From NCBI GenBank assembly GCA_937891325.1, contig CALAFU010000183.1, forward strand, positions 1 through 5,057: a stretch of 5,057 nt of DNA, in the 5' to 3' direction. The position numbers and the translations under genes were made by a program. Source of the stretch: an uncultured Candidatus Melainabacteria bacterium (GTDB lineage Bacteria > Cyanobacteriota > Vampirovibrionia > Gastranaerophilales > Gastranaerophilaceae). The notes below the pieces were generated by a model. That model saw only the letters and a list, made by a program, of their open reading frames with translations, did not search any database and was not told where the DNA came from. Shown here one piece after another: positions 1-5,057 of this stretch; position 1 is the first letter of the stretch, and the number at the start of each line of letters is the position of its first letter.

Positions 1-1098
1 TTCTCTATAGCATTGTGCAATATTAGAACTTGGGTTGATATAGCTTGCTGGAAGTCCTTTATTGATAGAAGACATAATTGTAAAATAATTGTTTGGAATT
101 TTCCAATAAATCTTTTTATTTAGCGCCTTTTCAACGTCTTCCACTGTAACTTCATCGTTTTCCATATATCTGTTAATTACAATTTTTGTTTTATCTTTAT
201 CGTAACCAAGTCTTTCAAAGATATCTAAGCAACGTTGACAATTTCTGATAGCAGGTAAATTTACGATAGTTACAAGCATAATGAAATCAGTACTATCAAG
301 TACAGTAATTGATTTGCCATCAAAAGTATTACTTGTGTCAACGATTACATACGAAAATTTTTCGCGTAGAGCATCAAACAATTTGGTAATTTGTTCAGGT
401 GTAATATCTTTAGCCTGTTCCATATAAGGTGGGTCTGCCAAGATATACAAATTAGTATCTTTATAGCGTTCAAGAGTACTTTCTAAGAAACTTTCATCAG
501 TTCCATCAAGGTTTTTAACAACATAAGAGATATCAAAAGACGGTTTTATATCCATAAATGTAGCCACATCGCCCAATTGGAAATTCATATCGACAAGAGC
601 TACTTTTTCTTTTGTGATATTTGCAATTTCAAGGGCTAGGTTTGTTGAAATAGATGTTTTACCGATTCCGCCTTTGTTTGAAAAAATCGTTATAACCTTG
701 CAGTTCGTAGTTTTTTCTCTACCATAAGTTTGGTCGTTTAATTTATTGATTGTGGTATTAAAATCCTCTTTAATTATTGGTTTTGGCAAAAATTCTCTTG
801 CACCAGCTCTCATAGCTTTAATAATTGAGTCTGTGTCGTAGCTCAAAGCTGTAACAACAAACTTAACTTGTTGTTTTTGTGTTGTTATTTTTTCAATTAG
901 TTTAAGTGTTTCGGGCTGATTTTTAGTAATATCAACGATAACCAAGTTTGGCACTTCTTTTATAATGTGTTCATAGGCGTTTTCCATTGAATTGAAAACG
1001 TCTGCTATTTCAACGCAATCCAATTCACTTGCGTAGTTTTGAATTAGTTCTCTTGAATTTTCGTCTGAGTCAATAATAAAAGTTTTTAGCTTGTGCAT
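1..1098 (-). CDS. CpaE/TadZ-like protein: receiver domain plus MinD-type ATPase (3' end cut off)
   Basis: The first 366 residues are visible; the C-terminus lies beyond the left edge. Residues 1-120 form a CheY-like receiver, with the phospho-acceptor candidate D56 (LVIVD), T83 and K106 (LPKP). The usual acidic pair is D10-S11, so one acid is replaced and phosphorylation is uncertain. From about residue 133 a MinD/ParA ATPase begins. It has the deviant Walker A motif KGGIGKT (142-148, signature lysine K142), an LVDMNFQLGD segment (168-177) and a Walker B-like IVDTS (252-256). This domain order is that of CpaE/TadZ, which in other bacteria localises Tad pilus assembly at the cell pole. No pilus genes are visible here, so a pilus role is inference; another MinD-like positioning role is possible. 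The ATG start is supported by an AAGGGG ribosome binding site at 1105-1110, six bases upstream. A family length of about 400 residues suggests only a short tail is missing. Confidence 0.85.
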   Translation of the reverse strand, partial: MHKLKTFIIDSDENSRELIQNYASELDCVEIADVFNSMENAYEHIIKEVPNLVIVDITKNQPETLKLIEKITTQKQQVKFVVTALSYDTDSIIKAMRAGAREFLPKPIIKEDFNTTINKLNDQTYGREKTTNCKVITIFSNKGGIGKTSISTNLALEIANITKEKVALVDMNFQLGDVATFMDIKPSFDISYVVKNLDGTDESFLESTLERYKDTNLYILADPPYMEQAKDITPEQITKLFDALREKFSYVIVDTSNTFDGKSITVLDSTDFIMLVTIVNLPAIRNCQRCLDIFERLGYDKDKTKIVINRYMENDEVTVEDVEKALNKKIYWKIPNNYFTIMSSINKGLPASYINPSSNIAQCYRE

Positions 1099-1117
1099 GA
1101 TTATCCCCTTTGTAACC

Positions 1118-1146
1118 AATATAGCACAAACAAAAGTACGCCTCAA
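1118..1146 (-). promoter_or_regulatory. Predicted sigma-70 extended -10 promoter of the CpaE-like gene
   Basis: On the minus strand the -35 is TTGAGG (1141-1146, four of six matches to TTGACA). A 17-base spacer follows, then the -10 TATATT (1118-1123, five of six), preceded by the extended element TGC (1124-1126). Transcription would start about 15 bases before the ribosome binding site and ATG, giving a very short leader. The -35 lies inside a hairpin that follows the upstream small gene. Confidence 0.65.
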
Positions 1147-1169
1147 ATCTAACATTTGAAAGCGTACTT
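1127..1169 (-). terminator. Hairpin between the 47-residue gene and the CpaE-like gene; weak terminator or attenuator
   Basis: A perfect 8-base outer stem (AAGTACGC at 1134-1141 with GCGTACTT at 1162-1169) encloses a second 6-base stem (TCAAAT at 1143-1148 with ATTTGA at 1154-1159) and a CTAAC loop. On the minus strand the stem is followed by TTGTTTG, a broken T tract. This fits a modest intrinsic terminator for the small gene that ends at 1193. The left arms also contain the -35 region of the next promoter, so the element may instead, or also, be a regulatory site. Confidence 0.55.
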
Positions 1170-1192
1170 AATGTTATAACAGTATTAAATTT

Positions 1193-1336
1193 TTATTTCT
1201 TTACAGTTAACAAGATTGCAGCAAGTTTTTTGCCACCTCTAGGTAAACCGATTTCTTTAATCTCACTAATTTTCTTTGGAGGTTCTGACGGTTGTTGATA
1301 ATTAATCAAAAAGTGCATAAATTCATCACTAAACAT
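1193..1336 (-). CDS. Small protein of 47 residues, unknown function
   Basis: The frame begins MFSDEFMHFLINYQQ and ends LAAILLTVKK followed by TAA. It is supported by a strong ribosome binding site, AAAAGGAG (complement of 1342-1349), five bases before the ATG, and by a hairpin just downstream at 1134-1169. I do not recognise the family. The N-terminal third is acidic and aromatic. The middle has a Pro/Lys-rich turn (PSEPPKK, residues 16-22). The C-terminal part is basic with a Gly-rich LPRGGKK (31-37) and ends in a short hydrophobic stretch that is too short for a sure membrane helix. There is no signal peptide and no Cys. It lies upstream of the CpaE-like gene on the same strand and diverges from the response-regulator gene, so a link to either is possible but unproven. 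It is likely real, though coding status rests on context alone. Confidence 0.6.
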   Translation of the reverse strand: MFSDEFMHFLINYQQPSEPPKKISEIKEIGLPRGGKKLAAILLTVKK

Positions 1337-1346
1337 TTTTTCTCCT

Positions 1347-1362
1347 TTTGGATATCTCCAAA
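1347..1362 (-). promoter_or_regulatory. Small hairpin immediately upstream of the 47-residue gene's ribosome binding site
   Basis: TTTGGA and TCCAAA form a perfect 6-base stem around a four-base loop. In the minus-strand mRNA the hairpin touches the first bases of the AAAAGGAG ribosome binding site, so it could tune access to it. A short stem like this also arises by chance. A weak candidate -10 (TATAAG, near 1383-1388) lies further upstream without a good -35. Confidence 0.25.
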
Positions 1363-1450
1363 GTTTCCACTACACGTTACTCTTATATAAAAACATTTTG
1401 CAAATAAAAATTGCCTTTTTTCTAAAAAACTTTTATTTTCTTTTATAATA

Positions 1451-1459
1451 TGCTATAAT
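1451..1459 (+). promoter_or_regulatory. Extended -10 promoter of the response-regulator gene
   Basis: TGC followed by a perfect TATAAT (1454-1459), with a second TATAAT ten bases earlier (1444-1449). The -35 position (1431-1436, TTTTAT) is weak, which is usual when an extended -10 is present. The start site would lie near 1466, giving a short leader that holds the AGAGGT ribosome binding site. The TGCTATA(A/T)T core matches that of the CpaE-like gene promoter. Confidence 0.6.
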
Positions 1460-1482
1460 TAAATGCAACAGAGGTGTATTTT

Positions 1483-2316
1483 ATGGCTAAATTTGATATG
1501 GAACTTGATGATAACTTTATATCAAAGTTATTTGAACTTACAGATGCTTGTCCACCGTCAGGTGATGACTTAAATCTTCAATCTTTAAAGAAACAGCTAT
1601 ACGATTTAGGTGTTATTTTGAAGAAACAATCAGAAGAAATTGAAGAGTTAAAAACTAAACTTAAAAAATCACGTAGACATGTTTCTTTGAGTGATGATTC
1701 AAGTAGTGATAAGAAAAAGACTTCATCTTACACTCCGACAGCATCTCAAAAAGCTCCCGAAGAAGAAATGTTTGAAAAATTTAAAATGGCACCTCAAGCA
1801 GAGTCTACTGTACAAAAGCCACAAGGAACAAGTGATATACCTATTCCCATAAGTTATTCAATGCCATCAATTATGTTCATTGAGCCATCTGTTATAAACC
1901 ACGTTGATAAAGAGGTTTATGACGATGACGGCAAACTTGCAAAAGGTCGTGTACTTATCATTGATGACTTAGGTGTTGTAACTTACCAATTGAGTGTGTT
2001 GTTTAAACATGCCGGTTATTTACCTGTAACATCTAAAGAAATTTATGAAGCAGTGGATAAATTCAAACGTAATTCTTATGACTACGTTATTATGGACTTA
2101 TTTATTCCAACAGAACGTGAAGGTTTTATCTTGCTTGAAGAATTGAAGAAAATTGCATCTTCAAGAAATGATTCTACTGTAATTGGCGTTATGTCTGCAT
2201 CTTCAAGAAAAGAACATAAACAAATCTGCCAAAAACACGGTGCAGCGTTCTATGTTGAGAAAGTTGATGATTGGCAACGTGAATTGTTCAAATTGATTAT
2301 GCAATATTCGATGTAG
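1483..2316 (+). CDS. Response regulator: coiled coil, linker and C-terminal CheY-like receiver
   Basis: 277 residues. An acidic N-terminus (1-28) leads into a predicted coiled coil (about 30-63, Leu/Glu/Lys-rich). A Ser/Lys/Pro-rich, probably disordered linker (64-118) and a Pro-Ile-rich stretch (119-136) follow. The receiver (about 155-277) has the acidic pair D161-D162 in RVLIIDD, the phospho-acceptor D205 in YVIMD, S238 in GVMSAS and K260 in FYVEK. All key residues are present, so phosphorylation is likely. The lysine is not followed by the common proline. No DNA-binding or enzymatic output domain is present, so output probably goes through protein contacts made by the N-terminal half. No histidine kinase is visible. 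ATG 1483 is chosen because AGAGGT (1470-1475) sits at good spacing; a GTG at 1474 overlaps that site. The receiver assignment is secure; the pathway is unknown. Confidence 0.85.
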   Translation: MAKFDMELDDNFISKLFELTDACPPSGDDLNLQSLKKQLYDLGVILKKQSEEIEELKTKLKKSRRHVSLSDDSSSDKKKTSSYTPTASQKAPEEEMFEKFKMAPQAESTVQKPQGTSDIPIPISYSMPSIMFIEPSVINHVDKEVYDDDGKLAKGRVLIIDDLGVVTYQLSVLFKHAGYLPVTSKEIYEAVDKFKRNSYDYVIMDLFIPTEREGFILLEELKKIASSRNDSTVIGVMSASSRKEHKQICQKHGAAFYVEKVDDWQRELFKLIMQYSM

Positions 2317-2827
2317 AACATTTATAGTACTTTTTCCAAGTGTCTACATTTTGACTTGCATTTTGTGTCAATTCAAAGAGTTTGCTATTGGTTGGACGTT
2401 CTGGACGTCTTAGCAGTTTCATACCAGCTTCTTTTGGCGTGCGATTTGCCTTGTATTGGTTACATTCCTTACAACAAGCAACAATATTTTCCCACATATC
2501 CGGACCTAATCTAGATTTTGGAAATACGTGGTCTAGTGTAAGTTCCTTGCTAGAAAGTTGTTTGCCACAATATTGGCAAGTATAGTTGTCTCTTTTAAAT
2601 ATATTTTCACGTGAAAATGGCAACTCCTGTTCCGGAATTGCCATTTCATATTTCAAACGTATAACTTTAGGTATAAAAGTATTATCAATTTTAATATAGT
2701 TATCCAATGTTTGAATTTTGTCCAAACATTCAACAGCTTTACCTTTTAATAATAGTACTAGAGCGCGTCTCCAAGTTGTTATGTGGAGAGGTTCTTCATT
2801 TGAATTTAGCAAAAGAACTTGTTCCAT
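2297..2827 (-). CDS. HNH endonuclease family protein
   Basis: 176 residues. The N-terminal part (1-70) begins MEQVLLLNSNEEPLHITTWR, a form I associate with stand-alone HNH proteins common in Cyanobacteria. The HNH/Zn-finger nuclease core spans about 73-138. C84 and C87 (CQYC) and C119 and C122 (CKEC) are the likely zinc ligands, D99-H100 (LDHVFP) holds the catalytic His, and N114 (WENIV), N123 and K126 continue the motif before RTPKEAGMKL. All expected motif residues are present, so it should be an active metal-dependent nuclease. The biological target of this family is not known to me, and no restriction, phage or homing partner is visible. The start matches the family N-terminus, but no Shine-Dalgarno site precedes it, unlike most genes here. 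Its last 20 bases overlap the end of the convergent response-regulator gene. Confidence 0.88.
   Translation of the reverse strand: MEQVLLLNSNEEPLHITTWRRALVLLLKGKAVECLDKIQTLDNYIKIDNTFIPKVIRLKYEMAIPEQELPFSRENIFKRDNYTCQYCGKQLSSKELTLDHVFPKSRLGPDMWENIVACCKECNQYKANRTPKEAGMKLLRRPERPTNSKLFELTQNASQNVDTWKKYYKCSTSNIA
2311..2349. repeat. Inverted repeat at the convergent gene ends
   Basis: ATGTAGA (2311-2317, containing the stop codon of the plus-strand gene) and TCTACAT (2343-2349) are a perfect 7-base inverted repeat with a 25-base loop. It lies inside the HNH coding region. It could act as a weak transcript end for the plus-strand gene, which has no other visible terminator, but there is no strong T run. 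It may be chance. Confidence 0.3.
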
Positions 2828-2842
2828 AGTGGGGCACTCATA

Positions 2843-2877
2843 ATTATCTGTTACAATAGTAATATTCCACTTTTATA
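2843..2877 (-). promoter_or_regulatory. Candidate promoter region of the HNH gene
   Basis: Two -10-like hexamers lie on the minus strand: GATAAT (2843-2848), giving a leader of about 10 bases, and TATAAA (2872-2877), giving about 40 bases. Neither has a convincing -35. A promoter is expected here because the rpsA terminator lies just upstream of the gene. A small AGTG-CCC-CACT inverted repeat (2828-2838) abuts the ATG. Confidence 0.3.
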
Positions 2878-2892
2878 GCTTGTTAAAACAGT

Positions 2893-2930
2893 AAAAAACG
2901 GAGATTGTAAACATTTTGTTACAATCTCCG
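2893..2930 (-). terminator. Rho-independent terminator of the ispH-rpsA operon
   Basis: A perfect 12-base stem (CGGAGATTGTAA at 2899-2910 and TTACAATCTCCG at 2919-2930) has an 8-base loop and, on the minus strand, is followed directly by six T (2893-2898). It lies 29 bases after the rpsA stop. The plus strand has no T tract after it, so it acts on the minus strand only. Confidence 0.95.
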
Positions 2931-2959
2931 CCAACTATCCTTTAATCAACTAAGATTAA

Positions 2960-4021
2960 TTAGTCTTTTTTCATATCTTTTACGCTTAAAGCGATTCTGT
3001 GTTCTTGTGGAGTGAATTTTTTGATTAAAACTTCAACTTCGTCGCCAACTTTGTATAAGTTGAATGGGTTTGGATTTTCGCCTAACATTTCAGCGATTGG
3101 AAGTAATGCTTCAACTCCAGGGAAGATGTTAATGAAAGCGCCGAATGTAGCAACTTTATTAACAGTACCTTTTACGATTTGACCTTCTTCGAATTTACCT
3201 TCGATTTGTTGCCAAGGGTTTTCAGTCATACGTTTTAGAGATAAGCTGATTCTCTTTAATTCTTGGTCAATCTTGATGATTTTAACTTCGATTGAATCAC
3301 CTAAAGCTAAAACATCTGAAGGGTGTTTAATTCTTTGCCAAGAAATTTCAGAAATTGGTAATAAACCGTCGATACCGTTGATGTCAACGAAAGCACCGAA
3401 GTCTGTAATTCTTACAACGTTACCTTTAACAACCATATCTTCTTCTAATTTAGAAATTACGTCATCAACAACTTGGTTACGTTGTTCTGCAACTGCTAAT
3501 CTTTGAGATAAGATTAATTTGTTTTTCTTAGGATCAGCTTCTAATACTTTAACTTCAATTTTTGTATCAACTAAGCCTTCGAATGGTGTACCTGTTCTTA
3601 ATTGGCTAGATGGAATGAAGCCTTTTAAGTCTGCAACGTCAACTAAAACGCCACCTTTAACGATAGATACAACTTTTGCAAGGATTGTATCACCAACGTT
3701 TTTAGCGTCATTTAATTGTGCCCATGCTTGAGCGTATGCGATACGTTTCAATGATAATTGCATTGCTTCATCATCGTTTTCTTCTTTTAATACGTAGAAT
3801 TCTCTAACGTCGCCGATTTGTAATTTATCAGCATTTTCGTCTTGGTTGCCGATTTCTTTGTCTGGTAAAAAGGCTTCTGTTTTAGCACCTTTTACGCTAA
3901 CTAAGTATCCGCCGTTTTCTCTTTTAATTACAGTACCTTCAACGATATCAGCTACTGTGTAAGTTTTAGATAAAGTTTCGTCTAATAATTTTTCGAAATC
4001 ATCCATTTGTGCATTTGTCAT
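2960..4021 (-). CDS. rpsA: 30S ribosomal protein S1 (four S1 domains)
   Basis: 353 residues with four S1-type OB folds at about 24-93, 107-174, 195-263 and 279-349. S1 binds single-stranded mRNA and helps the 30S subunit load structured messages. Domain 3 is the most canonical: GNVVRITDFGAFVDI, then GLLPISEISW, ending RISLSLKR. Domain 4 repeats the pattern (GTVNKVATFGAF through RIALSVKD). Domains 1 and 2 are more divergent, as in the ribosome-binding end of other S1 proteins. E. coli S1 has six domains and about 557 residues; four-domain S1 forms are common in Firmicutes and other groups. The start has a near-perfect AAGGAGGT site five bases upstream, inside ispH. The last four bases of ispH overlap this start codon (ATGA), so the two are cotranscribed and probably translationally coupled. 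The gene uses codons such as AAA, GAA, GTT and GCT heavily, as expected for high expression. Confidence 0.95.
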   Translation of the reverse strand: MTNAQMDDFEKLLDETLSKTYTVADIVEGTVIKRENGGYLVSVKGAKTEAFLPDKEIGNQDENADKLQIGDVREFYVLKEENDDEAMQLSLKRIAYAQAWAQLNDAKNVGDTILAKVVSIVKGGVLVDVADLKGFIPSSQLRTGTPFEGLVDTKIEVKVLEADPKKNKLILSQRLAVAEQRNQVVDDVISKLEEDMVVKGNVVRITDFGAFVDINGIDGLLPISEISWQRIKHPSDVLALGDSIEVKIIKIDQELKRISLSLKRMTENPWQQIEGKFEEGQIVKGTVNKVATFGAFINIFPGVEALLPIAEMLGENPNPFNLYKVGDEVEVLIKKFTPQEHRIALSVKDMKKD

Positions 4022-4890
4022 TCCTGACCTCCTTCTATTTTTTTATATACTTTATCAATTATATTCTGTGGAGTTGAGGCTCCTGCTGTAATAGCTATAT
4101 TATTTGATTTTTCGATTAAATCTTTATAATTATCCAATTCATCATCTTTTTCGATGTGGATTGTATTTGTTATGCCTGTTAAAATTTCTGCTAAATGAGT
4201 TGTATTAGCACTTTTTTTAGAACCTACAACGATTACTAAATCGTTCTTTTGTGCAAGTTCTTTAGCTTCTGTTTGACGCATTTTCGTACTTTGACAAATT
4301 GTATTAACAAGGTGCATTTCCTTTGAAATAGTAATCAAGTATGAAACTATATTTTGTAATGTTTCCATTCTTTGAGTTGTTTGGACTACTACGCCAACCT
4401 TTTTGTGAGCTTTTATTTGGTCTTCTACTTGTTTTAATTGTTCAATATCACTTGCAACAAAGATTTTATCTGTATATTGCTCTGCATTTGCTTTGATTGC
4501 AATGACTTCAGGGTGGTCAGCTTTACCAACTATAACTACAAAGTCGCCTTCTTTTGCTAATTGAATAGCTTGTTGCTGAACTTTTTTTACATCTAGGCAA
4601 GTTAAATCAACAAGCTCTAGACCACTGTCTTGAATTTCTTTGATAACTGCAGGTGAAGCACCATGACTTCTAATAACGCAAATTCCACTTTCAGCCTCTG
4701 AAAGGTCATGAATTGTTTTTATACCTAATTTTTCAAGCTCACTAATTACTTGCGAATTGTGAATTAACTCGCCAAGTACATAAACATTCTTATTTGGGTT
4801 TTCTTCTTTTAGCTTTTTAACTGTTTCAACGGCTCTCTTTACACCGTAACAAAAACCTGCATATTTAGCTAAAGTTATATTTTTTGACAA
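4018..4890 (-). CDS. ispH: 4-hydroxy-3-methylbut-2-enyl diphosphate reductase (last step of the MEP pathway)
   Basis: 290 residues. IspH (LytB) is a cytosolic [4Fe-4S] enzyme that reduces HMBPP to IPP and DMAPP. The three cluster cysteines are C14 (GFCYGVKRA), C98 (LTCLDV) and C199 (TICQST). Substrate-binding residues also align: H44 (ELIHN), H76 (RSHGASP), H126 and E128 (DHPEV), T171-T172 (QTT), S227 and N229 (SKKSANTTHL) and S272 (GASTP). The length is normal for stand-alone IspH. The start is a TTG, chosen because no ATG fits the conserved N-terminus and because AGGA (complement of 4899-4902) lies eight bases upstream; an in-frame ATT two codons earlier is less likely. The last codons, EGGQE, contain the rpsA ribosome binding site. 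The presence of ispH means the cell makes isoprenoids by the MEP route. Confidence 0.96.
   Translation of the reverse strand: MSKNITLAKYAGFCYGVKRAVETVKKLKEENPNKNVYVLGELIHNSQVISELEKLGIKTIHDLSEAESGICVIRSHGASPAVIKEIQDSGLELVDLTCLDVKKVQQQAIQLAKEGDFVVIVGKADHPEVIAIKANAEQYTDKIFVASDIEQLKQVEDQIKAHKKVGVVVQTTQRMETLQNIVSYLITISKEMHLVNTICQSTKMRQTEAKELAQKNDLVIVVGSKKSANTTHLAEILTGITNTIHIEKDDELDNYKDLIEKSNNIAITAGASTPQNIIDKVYKKIEGGQE
4027..4034 (-). promoter_or_regulatory. Ribosome binding site of rpsA inside the ispH coding end
   Basis: AAGGAGGT, nearly the full complement of the 16S rRNA 3' end, five bases before the rpsA ATG. In the ispH frame it reads across Glu-Gly-Gly codons, so it fixes the IspH C-terminal residues. 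It allows strong rpsA initiation beyond what the weak TTG start of ispH would give. Confidence 0.9.
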
Positions 4891-4937
4891 ATAAATTGTC
4901 CTACTTTCATTAGACTAGAGAACCGAAACTCTCAGTA

Positions 4938-4943
4938 ATTCTA
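4938..4943 (-). promoter_or_regulatory. Candidate -10 of the ispH-rpsA operon
   Basis: TAGAAT (five of six matches to TATAAT) lies in the gap upstream of ispH, giving a leader of about 40 bases. No good -35 is found at 17 bases; TTGAAA occurs 21 bases upstream, which is too far for a usual promoter. The 129-base gap (4891-5019) otherwise holds only the terminator of the preceding gene. Confidence 0.25.
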
Positions 4944-4972
4944 TTAAAACATAAAATTGGAAAATTTCAAGC

Positions 4973-5004
4973 AAAAAAAGAACCCCATTTCTGAGGTTCT
5001 TTTT
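4973..5004. terminator. Intrinsic terminator after the upstream minus-strand gene
   Basis: AAAAAGAACC (4975-4984) and GGTTCTTTTT (4995-5004) form a perfect 10-base stem with a 10-base loop. On the minus strand the hairpin ends in seven T, and it follows the stop codon at 5020 by 15 bases. The A/T-rich arms also give a T tract on the plus strand, so it could work in both directions. It separates the ispH-rpsA operon from the gene before it. Confidence 0.9.
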
Positions 5005-5019
5005 ATCAATTTATTTTAA

Positions 5020-5057
5020 TTAAGCAACTTTTGCATCTGCTTTTTGAGTTTCAACTT
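5020..5057 (-). CDS. C-terminal end of an unidentified gene
   Basis: Only the last 11 complete codons are in the window, reading VETQKADAKVA then TAA. This frame is preferred over the other open frame (KLKLKKQMQKLLN, stop at 5016-5018) because its codons (GTT, GAA, AAA, GCA, CAA) are those used in rpsA, whereas the other uses many AAG and CAG codons. A terminator follows at once, supporting a gene end here. An Ala/Lys-rich tail is common in ribosomal and nucleic-acid-binding proteins, but the product cannot be named. Confidence 0.55.
   Translation of the reverse strand, partial: VETQKADAKVA

Noticed and set aside
1474..1482. GTG start for the response regulator, three codons earlier
   Set aside because: The GTG overlaps the AGAGGT ribosome binding site, which is correctly spaced for the ATG at 1483.
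2382..2585. Plus-strand open frame of 67 codons
   Set aside because: It lies wholly antisense to the HNH motif region, has no ribosome binding site and no recognisable family.
2806..2841. Upstream ATG (complement of 2839-2841) opening an 11-codon frame MSAPLWNKFFC that overlaps the HNH start
   Set aside because: It is out of frame with the HNH gene and has no ribosome binding site. A leader peptide cannot be excluded but has no positive support.
3273..3731. Two plus-strand open frames (3273-3506 and 3519-3731)
   Set aside because: Both are antisense to the S1 domains of rpsA; their Ser/Thr-rich composition is what the complement of a Lys/Glu/Val-rich gene gives.
4911..4934. Short AGAG...CTCT inverted repeat in the ispH leader
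   Set aside because: Only four paired bases with a mismatched interior; not enough for a riboswitch or regulator site.
5016..5057. Alternative frame KLKLKKQMQKLLN at the right edge
   Set aside because: Its codons (AAG, CTC, CAG) are uncommon in this AT-rich DNA; the other frame uses preferred codons.
1..5057. CRISPR array, tRNA, rRNA, insertion sequence, attachment site or defence island
   Set aside because: No direct repeat array, cloverleaf, transposase or paired terminal repeats were seen on either strand. The HNH protein alone does not make a defence system.

Overview
The window is AT-rich bacterial DNA with densely packed genes, mostly on the minus strand, and mostly good Shine-Dalgarno sites. 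It contains seven protein genes. Two are cut by the window edges, and one encodes a protein of only 47 residues. The HNH protein is of a type I associate with Cyanobacteria, while ispH next to a four-domain ribosomal protein S1 is a Clostridia-like arrangement. An AT-rich member of the non-photosynthetic cyanobacterial relatives (Melainabacteria/Gastranaerophilales) or a Clostridia-like Firmicute would fit. This is inference from remembered family resemblance, not from a search.

Left part (1-1483): a minus-strand CpaE/TadZ-type protein (degenerate receiver plus MinD-like ATPase) runs off the left edge. It has a convincing extended -10 promoter that overlaps a 36-base hairpin. Upstream of it, on the same strand, is a 47-residue gene of unknown function with a strong ribosome binding site. 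A 146-base divergent intergenic region follows.

Middle (1483-2827): a plus-strand gene encodes an unusual response regulator with a coiled coil, a disordered linker and a C-terminal CheY-like receiver. Its 3' end overlaps by 20 bases the 3' end of a minus-strand HNH endonuclease gene, so the two are convergent.

Right part (2893-5057): a minus-strand operon, ispH then rpsA, has a 4-base ATGA overlap and ends at a textbook hairpin terminator. IspH makes the isoprenoid precursors IPP and DMAPP, and S1 helps the ribosome bind mRNA. Upstream of ispH is the terminator and last few codons of another minus-strand gene.

The left part looks like signalling or cell organisation: two receiver-domain proteins, one fused to a ParA/MinD-type ATPase of the kind that positions pilus machinery. 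The right part is housekeeping. I see no CRISPR, tRNA, rRNA, insertion sequence or clear defence system, and I do not claim a new system. The most unusual items are the 47-residue gene, the hairpin-overlapped promoter of the CpaE-like gene, the extended response regulator, and the unfused but overlapping ispH-rpsA pair.
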